This document shows, piece by piece, positions 27,683-37,677 of a stretch of 64,000 nt of DNA. Each line of letters begins with the position of its first letter. The stretch's first letter is position 1. The position numbers and the translations under genes are program-made. The notes beneath the pieces were generated by a model. That model made no database searches. It was not told the origin of the DNA and saw only the letters and a list, made by a program, of their open reading frames with translations. This DNA is from Pseudomaricurvus alkylphenolicus (GTDB lineage Bacteria; Pseudomonadota; Gammaproteobacteria; Pseudomonadales; Cellvibrionaceae): assembly GCF_011683955.1 (NCBI RefSeq), contig NZ_JAAQPI010000017.1, positions 62,001 through 126,000 of the forward strand. The letters run 5' to 3'.

Positions 27683-28185
27683 GTGAGTGTATCTGTGCAG
27701 TGTTCTGAGAGTGTCTCCTCACTGTCGCAAGGATGCTTATTCAGCATGACGGTCGCTTCGAGGGAGGCGACTTTGGCGCCTTCCTGGTCAAGCACTTCCG
27801 CCCGATACTGCATGATGCCCCGGTCCCGGTTTTTCACGTCGGTCATACATTTCAGCACCGTTATTCTGGCGCTCAGGGTTTGGTCGGGCAATACGGGTTT
27901 CAAGAAACGCAGCTTGTCGACACCCATGCCAGCAACAACGGCGGTGCGGCAGTAGAGTTGATCGACGGTCAGGCGCTGCAGGATAGCGAAAGTCTGAATG
28001 CCACTGGCGCAAAGGCAGCCTATGGGGCTGTCTATGGCCTTCCCGGGGTCGATGTGAAACGGTTGGGGGTCGTAGCGGCGGGCGAATTCGATCAGCTCTT
28101 CCTGGCTCAGGTAGTAGTTACCAAGCTGGTGGGTGTCGCCGGGCTTAAAGTCGTTCCAATAGAGGATGTCGGAAGCGTTGGTCAT
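27679..28185 (-). CDS. MaoC-like (hot-dog fold) acyl dehydratase
   Basis: It has 168 residues with the MaoC/R-hydratase fold. The active-site block is FARRYDPQPFHID (Asp and His in the hydratase-2 pattern), followed by GCLCASGIQTFAI and the LRFLKPVLPDQTLSARI strand. Likely hydrates an enoyl thioester; substrate unknown. The start at 28185 (MTNASDILYW) removes 36 unrelated residues of a longer open frame. First gene of a two-gene unit with the DTW enzyme. Confidence 0.85.
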   Translation of the reverse strand: MTNASDILYWNDFKPGDTHQLGNYYLSQEELIEFARRYDPQPFHIDPGKAIDSPIGCLCASGIQTFAILQRLTVDQLYCRTAVVAGMGVDKLRFLKPVLPDQTLSARITVLKCMTDVKNRDRGIMQYRAEVLDQEGAKVASLEATVMLNKHPCDSEETLSEHCTDTLT

Positions 28186-28286
28186 GGGTTCAGGTTCTGC
28201 GTCTCGGGGGCGCCATTGTAAGGAATCGTTCCATTGCGGGTAAATAGCGATGCATATTTGGCGCGCAATGATAAATGACTGGCCGT

Positions 28287-28316
28287 TTGACACCCGATCA
28301 TCAGAGCAGTTATGGC
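28287..28316 (+). promoter_or_regulatory. Candidate promoter of the alcohol dehydrogenase gene
   Basis: A perfect TTGACA -35 lies at 28287-28292, and a weak -10, TATGGC, at 28311-28316 (18-bp spacer), in the 175-bp gap between divergent genes. It is supported mainly by the -35. Confidence 0.35.
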
Positions 28317-28360
28317 TAGAATCGGGGGGAGGTAGTCACAAGGTTTTCCGGGAGGAAGTG

Positions 28361-29569
28361 GTGTTTTCAGTTCAGGTTGTGTTTTTTAAGCTTTTGATGC
28401 TGGTCATGAAGGTGGTGTTGAAATTTATTCCCGATGCCCGCCCTACGGTGTTTTCCGGCGAGGGGTCAGCGGTGAAGCTGGCGCAAACCATCGGTCACTT
28501 TGGCCATAAAAAGGTGTTGGTGGTAACAGACGCCATGCTGGTAAAGCTGGGAGTGATCGATCCTGTGATTGAAGGTTTGAAAGCCCGGGGAATCGAGCCG
28601 GTGATTTATGACGGTATTCAGCCGGACCCCACCTTTAGTGTGGTGGAAGAGGGCTTGAAGCGGCTGCGCAGCGAAGGCTGCGACTCGGTGCTGGCCATAG
28701 GCGGGGGCTCTTCCATGGATGCCGCCAAGGTGATGGCTTTGGCGGCCAGCAATCAGCGCCCACCCCAGGATTTTGAGGGCAAGTTTGTGGCGAAGAAGCC
28801 GGCTCTGCCGCTGTTTGCCATACCCACTACCGCGGGTACCGGCTCTGAGGTGACGGCCGCTGCGGTGATTTCGGATACCGAGGAAAACGCCAAAAAGCTG
28901 GTGATGGATCCCAAAATTGTACCTTTGGCTGCGGCACTGGATCCTACTTTGATGGCGGGCCTGCCACCACAGATTACGGCAGCCACGGGTATGGATGCGC
29001 TTACCCATGCCATTGAAGCCTATATCTCGCGTCTGGCCACAGACGAAACTGATGCCTATGCCCGCGCGGCGACGCGGATGATTATCAATAATCTGGAAAC
29101 GGCCTATGAAGATGGCGGCAATATGGCCGCGCGGGAGGCGATGGCTCTGGGTTCCTTTTACGCCGGAATGGCGTTTACCCGCGCTTTTGTGGGTTATGTG
29201 CATGCCATAGCGCATCAATTTGGTGGCCTCTACCACACGCCCCATGGCTTGGCTAACGCGGTGGTATTACCCCATGTGCTTGAGTATTCCAAGGACCATA
29301 TCAACAGCCGACTGGCAGATCTGGCGCTGGAGTGCGAGCTGGGGCAACCCGGAGAGTCGGAGTCGCAACTTGCCCAGAAATTTATCGATAAGGTGTGGGC
29401 GATGAATCAGGCGATGGGTATTCCCAGAACCCTGGATGCGCTAAAAAGGGAAGACATTCCAACCATCACCAAGGCAGCGTTGTTTGAGGCGCATTTTACC
29501 TATCCTGTACCCAAATATATGGATAAGCAGCAGTGCCAGACGCTGCTCAATAATCTGCTGACCGCCTGA
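28361..29569 (+). CDS. Iron-containing (group III) alcohol dehydrogenase
   Basis: NAD(P)-dependent, metal-binding dehydrogenase oxidising alcohols or reducing aldehydes. It has 402 residues from GTG 28361. The cofactor block GGGSSMDAAKVMAL and the metal-ligand region GMDALTHAIEAYIS and HAIAHQFGGLYHTPHGLANAVVLPH are typical. GTG 28361 is preferred because GGAGG lies 5 bp upstream; the N-terminal hydrophobic segment FKLLMLVMKVVLKFIP is also seen in homologues of marine gammaproteobacteria. ATG 28397 or 28406 are alternatives. Confidence 0.9.
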   Translation: MFSVQVVFFKLLMLVMKVVLKFIPDARPTVFSGEGSAVKLAQTIGHFGHKKVLVVTDAMLVKLGVIDPVIEGLKARGIEPVIYDGIQPDPTFSVVEEGLKRLRSEGCDSVLAIGGGSSMDAAKVMALAASNQRPPQDFEGKFVAKKPALPLFAIPTTAGTGSEVTAAAVISDTEENAKKLVMDPKIVPLAAALDPTLMAGLPPQITAATGMDALTHAIEAYISRLATDETDAYARAATRMIINNLETAYEDGGNMAAREAMALGSFYAGMAFTRAFVGYVHAIAHQFGGLYHTPHGLANAVVLPHVLEYSKDHINSRLADLALECELGQPGESESQLAQKFIDKVWAMNQAMGIPRTLDALKREDIPTITKAALFEAHFTYPVPKYMDKQQCQTLLNNLLTA

Positions 29570-29697
29570 TTTTTTGCACGAATGTACAAAAATGTTTAGA
29601 AGGGTTAATTCAGGTGCGATCACCCGCCTCCCGGCGCTAAGCTAGCGACTTACAGTTTGTCTCGCTCCATTCGGAGTGAGTCGCCGGGAGACCCTTC

Positions 29698-30240
29698 ATG
29701 ATCCGCTTTCGACTTAACGGTGAGACCGTCACCACCGACGCGCCTGCCGACACCCCGTTGCTGTGGGTGATTCGCGAATACTTTCAACTGACCGGCTCCA
29801 AGTTTGGTTGCGGCAAAGGCCTGTGCGGCGCCTGCACCATGCATATGAACGGCAATGCGGTGCGCACCTGCGTGTTGCCGGTTGCAGCGGTTGCCGATGC
29901 CGAGATCACGACTATTGAGGGCCTGGGCCAGCCCGACAATCTCCATATCGTGCAGCAGGCCTGGGTCCACCACAATGTGCCCCAATGTGGCTACTGTCAG
30001 CCGGGTCAGATTATGTCGGCCAGCGCATTGCTGGCACAGAACCCCAATCCCAGCGACGAAGACATCGATCAGTTTATGAGTGGCAATATCTGCCGCTGTG
30101 GTACCTACCCCCGTATCAAATCGGCTATTAAGGCTGCTGCCAAAGCGCAATCGAGCGGCGTGGTGTTATTCGACCCCAATCAGCCTGTCAGTGCGGCTGC
30201 CAATGCCGAGAGCAATGCAATGTCCGGAGGTGCCGCATGA
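29698..30240 (+). CDS. [2Fe-2S] subunit of molybdenum hydroxylase (IorA/CoxS type)
   Basis: Electron-transfer subunit of a xanthine-oxidase-family enzyme. It has 180 residues. The plant-type cluster uses Cys38, Cys43, Cys46 and Cys58, and the second, helical-domain cluster Cys97, Cys100, Cys132 and Cys134 (QCGYCQPGQ...CRCGTY). It has no signal peptide. It overlaps the large subunit gene by 4 bp (ATGA). The C-terminal 35 residues are an Ala/Ser-rich extension beyond the core fold. Confidence 0.95.
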   Translation: MIRFRLNGETVTTDAPADTPLLWVIREYFQLTGSKFGCGKGLCGACTMHMNGNAVRTCVLPVAAVADAEITTIEGLGQPDNLHIVQQAWVHHNVPQCGYCQPGQIMSASALLAQNPNPSDEDIDQFMSGNICRCGTYPRIKSAIKAAAKAQSSGVVLFDPNQPVSAAANAESNAMSGGAA

Positions 30241-32444
30241 GCAAGGCGATCAGCAGCAATCGACGTGATTTTCTCAAGATGATGGGGATCACCGGTGGCG
30301 GTCTGGTGCTCGGTGTTCCCTTGAGTGGCTGTGCCAGTGCCCAATCCCGGTTCCCCTATGCCGCTGAGGATGCCTGGCAGGCTGACGCGTTTTTGCAGGT
30401 GACGCCTTCCAACCAGGTGCGTTTCTTTGTGCCTCAGGCGGAGATGGGGCAGGGCGTGAATATGGGTCTGACGACCCTGATCGCCGAAGAGTTGAATATG
30501 GATCCGGCGACTATTGAAGTGCGAACGGCCGGCATCCACAAAGACTACGGTGTGCCCGGTTACGGAATACAGGTGACCGGCGGCAGTGCCAGTATCCGGG
30601 TACGCTATGAGCCACTGCGTCAGTCGGCGGCACAAGTGCGGGAGTTATTACTGCAGGCGGCCTCTTTGCGTTGGGGCGTGAGCAAAAACCAACTGTCCAT
30701 GGCCGACGCTAAAATCAGCAGCGGTGATCGCACAGAAGGTATTGGTGCCTTTGTGGTGGATGCGGCGGAATTACCGGCACCGGAATCCGTTGAGCTGAAG
30801 CCAGACTCGGAACTGCGCTGGATAGGGCGAGACCGTGGGCCTCGAATTGATGCCCTCGCCAAGGCCACCGGCACGGCCGATTTTGGGATTGACGCCAAGA
30901 TACCGGGCATGAAAAAAGCGGCCTTGTTGCGCAGTCCGGTTGCGGGCGGCAAGGTGCTGTCTTTTGCATTGAACGGCGCGGACCAACAAGCCGGTGTTCA
31001 CAAAGTGGTTGAGATTTTTAACGGCGTGGCGGTGGTGGCGGAACACTACTGGCAGGCCCGCAAGGCGCTGGAGCAAATCGAGGTCAAGTGGGAGCTGCCG
31101 GCACTGAGTTCGGTGTCCTCAGACGCCCTGGGTGAGACCATGGCGGAGGCACTTAACGAGGAGGGGCAGGAGGCGCACAAGCAGGGTGAAGGTGCCAAAG
31201 CTCTGAGGGAGGCGGCCAGCACCCTCAGTGCCCGCTACGAGGCACCGTTTTTGGCACACGCCACCATGGAACCGATGAACTGTACGGTGCATATGCAGGG
31301 CGACAGGGCGGAAGCCTGGGTGCCGACCCAGGCCCCGGATCTGGCCGGTAACCTGGTTTCTGAGTATGGCGGCATTGACCGTGACAAGGTGCAGGTACAC
31401 AGCACCTATTTGGGCGGCGGCTTTGGGCGCCGCGCTTTTCACGATTTTGTTGCAGAAGCCACCGCTATTGCCCGCAAGGTGAAGGTGCCGGTGCAACTGA
31501 CCTGGAGTCGGGAAGACGATACCCGCAATGACTATTACCGCCCGGCGGCGACGGTGGATCTGGCCGCAGGCCTGGATGAACAGGGGCAGTTGCAAACCTG
31601 GAGCGCCAAGCGTGCCGGCGCCAATATCATGCCCTATATGCTGGATCAAAACGCCGGCGCTCTGCTGCCGGAATTTCTGCCTGATGGCATGGTCGACTGG
31701 GTCAGCAAGCGTGGCTACGGCTTGTTCAAAAACTGGTTGGTGGACCCTTCCAGTGTCGAGGGTCTCTATGAAGACTATGACGTGCCCAATAAAGAAGTTC
31801 GCCACGTCACGGTGGATGTCGGCATTCGCACCGGTTACTGGCGATCGGTTGGGCATTCCTTTACCGGGTTCTTTAAAGAATCCTTTATGGACGAACTCGC
31901 CCACGCCAGTGAACAGGATCCTCTGGCATTTCGCTTGCGTCATCTGCCGGCCGATTCGCGTCTGCGTAAAGTACTGGAAGCAGCGGCGCAAAAGGCGGGC
32001 TGGGGTCAGCCCAAAAACGGCCGTTTCCTGGGGATTGCCGCGCAAGAGAGTTTTGAGAGTTTTGTCGCCGAAGTGGCCGAGGTCTCAGTGGAAAACGGGC
32101 AGATTCGAGTGCACAAGGTCACCTGCGCAGTGGACTGCGGCAAGGTGATCAACCCGGATATCGTTCGCAGCCAGATGGAAAGCGGCGTTAATTTTGGTCT
32201 GACAGCGGCGCTCTACGGTGAAATCACTTTTGCCAATGGTGAAGTGCAACAGAGCAACTTCCACGACTACCCGATGTTGCGAATGAATGAGTCTCCCGAA
32301 ATCGACGTTGTATTGATTGATAGCGATGAGCATCCCACCGGGGTGGGCGAGCCAGGTTTGCCTCCAATCGCGCCGGCAGTTGCCAACGCGGTCTTTGCCG
32401 CCACGGGAACACGCTTGCGTTCCATGCCTTTGCGCTTGAGTTAA
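30237..32444 (+). CDS. Molybdopterin-binding large subunit of aldehyde/isoquinoline oxidoreductase type
   Basis: Catalytic subunit of a two-subunit Mo hydroxylase (IorB/aldehyde oxidoreductase group). It has 735 residues. The N-terminus has a Tat motif ([10 protein letters not shown]) followed by a hydrophobic segment and a lipobox-like LSGC, so it may be a periplasmic Tat lipoprotein. Cofactor motifs include [12 protein letters not shown] and the C-terminal [17 protein letters not shown] with the catalytic glutamate. No FAD subunit gene is adjacent, so electrons probably go to a cytochrome or quinone. The substrate is likely an aldehyde or N-heterocycle; not determinable. Confidence 0.93.
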   Translation: MSKAISSNRRDFLKMMGITGGGLVLGVPLSGCASAQSRFPYAAEDAWQADAFLQVTPSNQVRFFVPQAEMGQGVNMGLTTLIAEELNMDPATIEVRTAGIHKDYGVPGYGIQVTGGSASIRVRYEPLRQSAAQVRELLLQAASLRWGVSKNQLSMADAKISSGDRTEGIGAFVVDAAELPAPESVELKPDSELRWIGRDRGPRIDALAKATGTADFGIDAKIPGMKKAALLRSPVAGGKVLSFALNGADQQAGVHKVVEIFNGVAVVAEHYWQARKALEQIEVKWELPALSSVSSDALGETMAEALNEEGQEAHKQGEGAKALREAASTLSARYEAPFLAHATMEPMNCTVHMQGDRAEAWVPTQAPDLAGNLVSEYGGIDRDKVQVHSTYLGGGFGRRAFHDFVAEATAIARKVKVPVQLTWSREDDTRNDYYRPAATVDLAAGLDEQGQLQTWSAKRAGANIMPYMLDQNAGALLPEFLPDGMVDWVSKRGYGLFKNWLVDPSSVEGLYEDYDVPNKEVRHVTVDVGIRTGYWRSVGHSFTGFFKESFMDELAHASEQDPLAFRLRHLPADSRLRKVLEAAAQKAGWGQPKNGRFLGIAAQESFESFVAEVAEVSVENGQIRVHKVTCAVDCGKVINPDIVRSQMESGVNFGLTAALYGEITFANGEVQQSNFHDYPMLRMNESPEIDVVLIDSDEHPTGVGEPGLPPIAPAVANAVFAATGTRLRSMPLRLS

Positions 32445-32565
32445 GCCCGCCGTTGTTGGCAGCACCCGCGGCGTTCGGCCACATCAACAATGGGGAGGCA
32501 GGGCTTGAAACCCGTCGTCCCTGCACTCATATTGGGTGTAAGCCAACAAAAGCAGAGGTTTGAAA

Positions 32566-33534
32566 GTGCAGACTACCCAGCTGGAAGTATTGCAGGCGGC
32601 ATTGGAGGGTCTCAACCGGGGCGTCAAGGTGACGTTGGTTTCGGTGGCCCAGACCTGGGGTACGTCGCCGAGACCGGTGGGGTCGCTGCTGGTGGTTTGC
32701 AGCGATGGGCATTTTGCCGGCTCAGTGTCCGGTGGTTGTGTTGAGGAAGATCTGTTTGAACGATTGATTGAATCGCCCCCGACCCAACCCGAGGTCACCC
32801 TCTACGGCGAGACCGAAGAAGAGCGACACCGTTTTGGCCTGCCCTGTGGCGGCACTCTGGCACTGATACTGGAACCCTTCTCGGATGTTGCCGTGGTTCA
32901 GGCATTGATTGATGCCCTGCATCAGCGCCGCACCCTGACACGCACACTGTGCATTGAGACGGGCGATATTCAGTTGGGTGACTCGCAGGACGAAGATATC
33001 GCTCATCTGACCGAGACTCACTGGGTCAATATCTTTGGTCCGGTGTGGCGTTTGCTGATTATTGGTGCCGGGCAAACCTCCAGTTATCTGGCGGAGATGG
33101 CCAATGCTTTGGGCTACCGGGTACTGATCAGCGACCCCCGCCCTGAATATCGGCAGGATTGGTCGGTGGCGGATACGGAATTGCTGGAAGGCTATCCCGA
33201 CGATGTGGTGCGCGCTGTCAATCCCGATCGTCGTACCGCCATTGTGGCCCTGACCCATGACCCCAAGCTTGATGACCTGGCGTTGCTCGACGGACTGCGG
33301 TCAGAGGCGTTTTATGTGGGGGCGTTGGGTTCTCTGCGAACCACGGAAAACCGTCGTCAGCGTTTAAAAGAGCACTTCGAATTTACGGACGAGGAACTGG
33401 ACCGACTCCGAGGACCGGTGGGGCTGCCCATTGGCAGTAAAGCGCCACCAGAAATCGCCTTGGCGGTTTTGGCCGAACTGACGGCATTGCGCAACGGTAT
33501 CGATATCAAAGCGCAGCTGCAATCCCAATCATGA
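32566..33534 (+). CDS. XdhC-family Moco insertion protein
   Basis: XdhC/CoxI-type chaperone that binds and inserts the sulfurated molybdenum cofactor in Mo hydroxylases. It has 322 residues. The N-terminal domain has VTLVSVAQTWGTSPRPVGSLLVV and GSVSGGCVEEDL; the C-terminal Rossmann domain begins RLLIIGAGQTSSYLAEMA and contains TEN-RR after GALGSLR. GTG at 32566 lies 7 bp after AGAGG; the TTG at 32560 is an alternative. Its stop overlaps mocA, and it serves the Mo hydroxylase just upstream. Confidence 0.93.
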   Translation: MQTTQLEVLQAALEGLNRGVKVTLVSVAQTWGTSPRPVGSLLVVCSDGHFAGSVSGGCVEEDLFERLIESPPTQPEVTLYGETEEERHRFGLPCGGTLALILEPFSDVAVVQALIDALHQRRTLTRTLCIETGDIQLGDSQDEDIAHLTETHWVNIFGPVWRLLIIGAGQTSSYLAEMANALGYRVLISDPRPEYRQDWSVADTELLEGYPDDVVRAVNPDRRTAIVALTHDPKLDDLALLDGLRSEAFYVGALGSLRTTENRRQRLKEHFEFTDEELDRLRGPVGLPIGSKAPPEIALAVLAELTALRNGIDIKAQLQSQS

Positions 33535-34151
33535 TCGCCGGAATTCTGTTGGCGGCGGGGCGGGGCAGTCGCTTTGGCGGTGACAAACTGCTGGCGCCGC
33601 TGGCTGACGGTCGCACGATGATTGAGCATTCAGCGGAGCGTTTTTTTGGCGCATTTGACAACGCCGTGTGCGTGGTCAGGCCGCAGGACGAGGTACTGCA
33701 AACGCTGCTGGATCAAAGCGGCTACCCTTGGATAGTCGCCGAGCGTGCCCATGAGGGTATGAGCCAGAGTCTTGTCGCCGGCGTTGCTCATTGGCCGCAT
33801 GCCGATGGTTGGATGGTGGGACTGGCGGATATGCCGACGATAGAGACTGAAACAATCGTAAGCCTGCGACAGCAGCTGCAGAAGCCGATCTCCACGGATG
33901 ATTCAGCAACAATAATCGTGCCTTGGTTCCAGCAATCCCAGGTCCGGAAACGTGGCCACCCTGTAGGCTTTTCCCATCACTTTCGCGAGGAGCTTTTGGC
34001 GCTTCAAGGTGATGAAGGCGCCCGCTCAATTTTGAAATCCCACGGGGATTGCCGGGTGGATGTGGAGTGTTGGGATCCCGGCATTCTGCAGGATGTGGAT
34101 CTTCCTGAGGATATCGTCAGACTCAATTCTCAGGTTTCGCGGCAGAATTGA
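33531..34151 (+). CDS. mocA: MocA-like molybdenum cofactor cytidylyltransferase
   Basis: NTP transferase that attaches CMP to Mo-molybdopterin to give the MCD cofactor used by bacterial Mo hydroxylases. It has 206 residues. The nucleotide-binding loop LLAAGRGSRFGGDKLLAPL (about 6-24) and GLADMPTIETETI (about 100-112) place it in the MobA/MocA family; operon context with XdhC and the hydroxylase favours MocA. ATGA overlap with xdhC. Confidence 0.9.
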   Translation: MIAGILLAAGRGSRFGGDKLLAPLADGRTMIEHSAERFFGAFDNAVCVVRPQDEVLQTLLDQSGYPWIVAERAHEGMSQSLVAGVAHWPHADGWMVGLADMPTIETETIVSLRQQLQKPISTDDSATIIVPWFQQSQVRKRGHPVGFSHHFREELLALQGDEGARSILKSHGDCRVDVECWDPGILQDVDLPEDIVRLNSQVSRQN

Positions 34152-34346
34152 TGACCAGGGTTGCAGAAGATGAATGCAATCTCAGTTCAATATCACCCAT
34201 CAGCATAAACTCTATTTCCTATCAAATAGCTGGCGGCTATTAATTTGTTGCTTAAATATTACCAAATGGCATTTCAGCGTTTGGGTTTTAGCTCCTATTG
34301 TTAATTAAACGTTTCGGACAACAATCATCCACCCAGGGAGGCGGTG

Positions 34347-34424
34347 ATGTCGGACAGAGTCTTCCTGCGTGGCACTTTCATGTCGAGGAGAGAAGACCAT
34401 GCCATTCCCATTGAAAAATACTAA
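34347..34424 (+). CDS. Possible 25-codon leader peptide overlapping the TonB receptor start
   Basis: An ATG at 34347 follows a perfect GGGAGG (34336-34341) by 5 bp and opens a 25-codon frame ending at TAA 34422-34424, out of frame with and overlapping the first 26 bp of the receptor gene. The peptide is basic with no clear repeats. It may be a translational leader, or chance. Confidence 0.25.
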   Translation: MSDRVFLRGTFMSRREDHAIPIEKY

Positions 34425-36999
34425 TACAATCTGTGGGGTTTCTTTGTTTGCCGCTTTGCCGTTGGCGATTGCTGCAGCTACGGCTCAGGCACAAAATGAA
34501 GGCGAGCAAAGCGAAGAGGTGATTGAGGAAGTGGTGACCATTGGTACCCGTACCAAAGGCCGTACCGCCGAAGATTTGCCCGTTCCTGTGGATGTTCTTA
34601 ATTCGGAGGCTATGTCGAATACGGGCCACACCGAAGTCGGGCGTATGCTGCAATCGCTGGCGCCTTCCTTTAATTTTTCATCTTCCACGATCAGCGACGG
34701 CACCGATGCATTGCGGCCGGCTACGCTGCGAGGACTTGGGCCAGATCAAACTTTGGTATTGATCAATGGCAAACGTCGTCATCAGGCTTCTTTAATTCAT
34801 ATCAACACCTCTGTTGGGCGTGGCACCGCCGGGGTGGATATGAATGCCATTCCGGCCTCGGCGATCAAACGCATTGAGGTGCTCCGCGACGGTGCGGCTG
34901 CCCAATATGGGTCCGATGCGATTGCCGGTGTGATTAATATTGTACTCAAGGACGATAATGAAGCCGGTCATATCAGTACGTCTTATGGAGAATATTCAGA
35001 GGGGGATGGCGAAACCATTAATGTCGATCTCTCTAAGGGTTTTGAGCTGGGTGATTCCGGTTTTGTGAGTGCCACGCTCAACTATCGTGACCGTGAAGGT
35101 ACCAACCGGGCCGGATTACAGGGCGCTTGTGCCTATGGTGGCTGTAGCGATACAGATGGCAATGGTTTCGCTGAGGTCGGTGATCCTAGAGAAATCGATT
35201 TTGATCGCACTATTTTCCGTATCGGTGACGCGGATTCAGAGCAGTTGGCATTTGTACTCAATGCTGCGATTGAAGCTGGACAAGGCGAACTCTACGGTTT
35301 CGTAACCTATTCGAAACGAGATAATCAGTCAGGTGCCTTTTATCGTAATCCCAGCTCTGGATTCTCCGCCGCGCTTGATGACGGGGACAATGTCATTCCC
35401 AAGGGGTTTCTGCCGCTCATCGATTCCGAGATTGACGATCTTTCTGTAAATGCGGGATACCGAACAGAGTTCGACAGTGGTATGACGCTGGATCTGTCAT
35501 ACACCTATGGACGTAATGAAATCGACTACACCACCAGTAATTCTGTCAATTATTCGTTTGTAAATTTTTTGAATTTTGGAGAAGGCCTTAGTGATGAGGA
35601 AATCCGTAGCAGCATTCCCCGTAGTGCCGATGCCTATGGATTGGAGTTGGGGCTTGAGACGTTCAATCTTGACATAACTCACTCCATTGGTGATTTAGGC
35701 GTCGCTGCTGGTTTGGAATACCGAATTGATGAGTACAAAGTGATCCCTGGAGAAGCCTACTCATATCAGGATTTTGATACCGACCTGGAGAACGGTGGAG
35801 TTTCACTATTTCCTCAAGATGCGGCCGGAGGCATTCAGGCGTTTAACGGCATTGGTCCGGCGTCTACAGTGGATGAGGATCGGGATGTCACTTCGGCATA
35901 TGTTGACTTTGAGTATCAATTTTCAGACGCGCTATTAGTGAGTGCGGCGATTCGATATGACGATTATGAGGACTTTGGTGATACCACCAATTTTAAGTTG
36001 GCAGCCAATTGGGCCCTGTCGGATAGCGTGAGGTTGAGGGCAGCGGGTAGTACAGGGTTTCGCGCGCCGTCGATGCAACAGCAGTATTTCAATAACATCG
36101 GCACGCAGTTTGTATCCGATCCTGCGGACCCCGAAGGGCCGCAAATTCCAGTTCAGGTGGGTACCTTTCGAAACGATAGTGGTCTGGCCCGTGAATTGGG
36201 AATTCCGCAGCTGAAAGAGGAGGAGTCGGTTAATCTGAGTTTGGGGGTTGTTTTCACACCGACTGATCAACTTAGCATTACACTGGATTATTATTCGATT
36301 GATATTGATGACCGGATTGTGATTAGTAATCGTTTGGATGCTGATGACGATCCCACAGGGACATTAGGCGATGCATTGGCAGCGTCGGGTGCCGGTGCGG
36401 CTCAGTTTTTCTTGAACGGTGCCAATACTGAGACTCGCGGGTTTGATCTGGTGGCCACTTATCAAGGTATTGAAATTGGCGATGGTCTGTTGGATTTGAC
36501 GCTGGCGGCCAATAAAACCGAAACGGACGTGGTGGATTTGTTTACATCGGAGGGGGGTGATCTTTCAAATTTGGAGCCTGAGGTAGTGTTCAGTTCTCAG
36601 GATGTTTCTATTATTGAAGAGTGGCAGCCGGAGGACCGAGTGAGTTTGACGGGGCATTATTCGTTGGAGAATTGGCGCGCAACATTGTCGTTTAACCGCT
36701 TTGGTGAGTATACGGTTACGGATGGTGGGCGACAAACACATGGAGCCAAGACATTGACGGATTTGAATGTGACTTATGCGTTCGAAAGCGGGTTGAGTAT
36801 CAGTGTTGGTGGTAACAATATTTTTGACGAATTCCCCGATAAGAATGAAATTGGTAACAGCCGCGGCGGTGCATTGGAGACGGCGGTTGGAGGTGAGGTG
36901 ATTGTCAATAGCCCGGGAATATTTACTTATTCCCGTCGTTCGGCGCCGTTCGGTTTCAATGGGGCTTATTGGTACGGGAAGATTTCTTACGACTTCTGA
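34399..36999 (+). CDS. TonB-dependent outer-membrane receptor
   Basis: Outer-membrane barrel importing an unknown ligand with TonB energy. It has 866 residues. A signal peptide ends near AAATAQAQ, a TonB box-like EEVVTIGTR follows, the plug domain covers about 50-175 (ATLRGLGPDQTLVLINGKRR, IPASAIKRIEVLRDGAAAQYGSDAIAGVINIVL) and the barrel ends with aromatic Phe (YGKISYDF). The ATG at 34399 is placed 8 bp after GAGGAG. No adjacent substrate-specific enzymes identify the ligand. No Fur box was seen upstream. The AT-rich, C-poor coding strand differs from its 5' neighbours. Confidence 0.93.
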   Translation: MPFPLKNTNTICGVSLFAALPLAIAAATAQAQNEGEQSEEVIEEVVTIGTRTKGRTAEDLPVPVDVLNSEAMSNTGHTEVGRMLQSLAPSFNFSSSTISDGTDALRPATLRGLGPDQTLVLINGKRRHQASLIHINTSVGRGTAGVDMNAIPASAIKRIEVLRDGAAAQYGSDAIAGVINIVLKDDNEAGHISTSYGEYSEGDGETINVDLSKGFELGDSGFVSATLNYRDREGTNRAGLQGACAYGGCSDTDGNGFAEVGDPREIDFDRTIFRIGDADSEQLAFVLNAAIEAGQGELYGFVTYSKRDNQSGAFYRNPSSGFSAALDDGDNVIPKGFLPLIDSEIDDLSVNAGYRTEFDSGMTLDLSYTYGRNEIDYTTSNSVNYSFVNFLNFGEGLSDEEIRSSIPRSADAYGLELGLETFNLDITHSIGDLGVAAGLEYRIDEYKVIPGEAYSYQDFDTDLENGGVSLFPQDAAGGIQAFNGIGPASTVDEDRDVTSAYVDFEYQFSDALLVSAAIRYDDYEDFGDTTNFKLAANWALSDSVRLRAAGSTGFRAPSMQQQYFNNIGTQFVSDPADPEGPQIPVQVGTFRNDSGLARELGIPQLKEEESVNLSLGVVFTPTDQLSITLDYYSIDIDDRIVISNRLDADDDPTGTLGDALAASGAGAAQFFLNGANTETRGFDLVATYQGIEIGDGLLDLTLAANKTETDVVDLFTSEGGDLSNLEPEVVFSSQDVSIIEEWQPEDRVSLTGHYSLENWRATLSFNRFGEYTVTDGGRQTHGAKTLTDLNVTYAFESGLSISVGGNNIFDEFPDKNEIGNSRGGALETAVGGEVIVNSPGIFTYSRRSAPFGFNGAYWYGKISYDF

Positions 37000-37098
37000 T
37001 CGTTGTTATTTAAGTTGTATGGGAGACTAATCTGAACCTTTTTATTTCCGCTTCGTGCCAAAAGCTGAACTTCGGCGTGGCACAGTTTGTCTTCGTGT

Positions 37099-37125
37099 GT
37101 AGCAGCGCGCTCCGAGCGCGACCGG
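37099..37125 (+). repeat. REP-like palindrome, family 2 (GTAGCAGCGCGCTC type)
   Basis: GTAGCAGCGCGCTCCGAGCG followed by CGACCGG; CGCGCT pairs with AGCGCG. The same start recurs at 45552 with only two differences over 27 bp, defining a second REP family in this window. Confidence 0.65.
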
Positions 37126-37223
37126 GTTGGCAGCGTCTCTTTGCACCATAACCGGCCATTGGAATTAGGTGTTTTTCCCAGGTCTTTTCTTTGCGGATTG
37201 GACGAAAGCGGCTGCTGATTTTG

Positions 37224-37406
37224 TGCCACAACGGGCGGCTGGGTGTCCGTTGGAGGGGCACGCTACCGGCCCTCCCGGCTTCCCTCAGTCCCCAATGAGC
37301 CAAGCAAAAAACGCTTGTCTCATTGAATCCTTCGGCGTTCGCTCGAAATGCCCCTCCAACGAACACCCAGCCACCCTTTAGATCGAGGTACCCCGACTTT
37401 ATCTCA
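37224..37406 (+). repeat. Dispersed structured repeat, copy with divergent stems
   Basis: 183 bp between TGCCACA and TATCTCA (decayed TGCCTCA ends). Outer arms 37234-37260 and 37349-37375 pair 25 of 27. The inner hairpin is CAATGAG-C-CAAGC, loop AAAAAAC, GCTTG-T-CTCATTG (37293-37325). The stem sequences are unlike those of the 38.6- and 57.8-kb copies, yet the lengths, the loop and the C/T mismatch are the same. Confidence 0.85.
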
Positions 37407-37453
37407 CCGATTGTTATTGTCTCAATATGAAATTGAGCTCTTATCAAGAAGAC

Positions 37454-37488
37454 GTAGGGCGATGAGAAGCGCTCTGCGCTTCGTCGCC
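37454..37488 (+). repeat. REP-like palindrome, family 1
   Basis: Starts GTAGGGCGATGAGAAGCGC and ends GCGCTTCGTCGCC; GAAGCGC/GCGCTTC arms pair around a TCT loop. It matches the 14.8- and 14.97-kb palindromes in start, arms and length. Confidence 0.65.
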
Positions 37489-37677
37489 TAAAGCGCATAA
37501 TCTGCCCAAGCTTTAAGTTTGTCTATTTGTTGATCAATGACATCACGCCTTACTGCTAATTTTCTCCTGCTTTTAGCGACGACGGTGAGTCAGTTTTAGC
37601 TGTTGGTCGTATTGATATAGCAATAATACCTATATACCATGGTTTTCTATTTTTTGCCTAGACCAAGGAGGTTTTAC

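Larger units (their letters stand above)
37000..37677. other. 678-bp repeat-rich intergenic tract
   Basis: No gene is supported. It contains a family-2 REP palindrome (37099-37125), a structured repeat copy (37224-37406) and a family-1 REP (37454-37488). Between them is filler, including a GTGCCA/TGGCAC hairpin at 37055-37083. The last 15 bp hold the AAGGAGG ribosome site of the next gene. Apparent peptides rich in GPPxFPQS come from the repeat. Confidence 0.8.
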
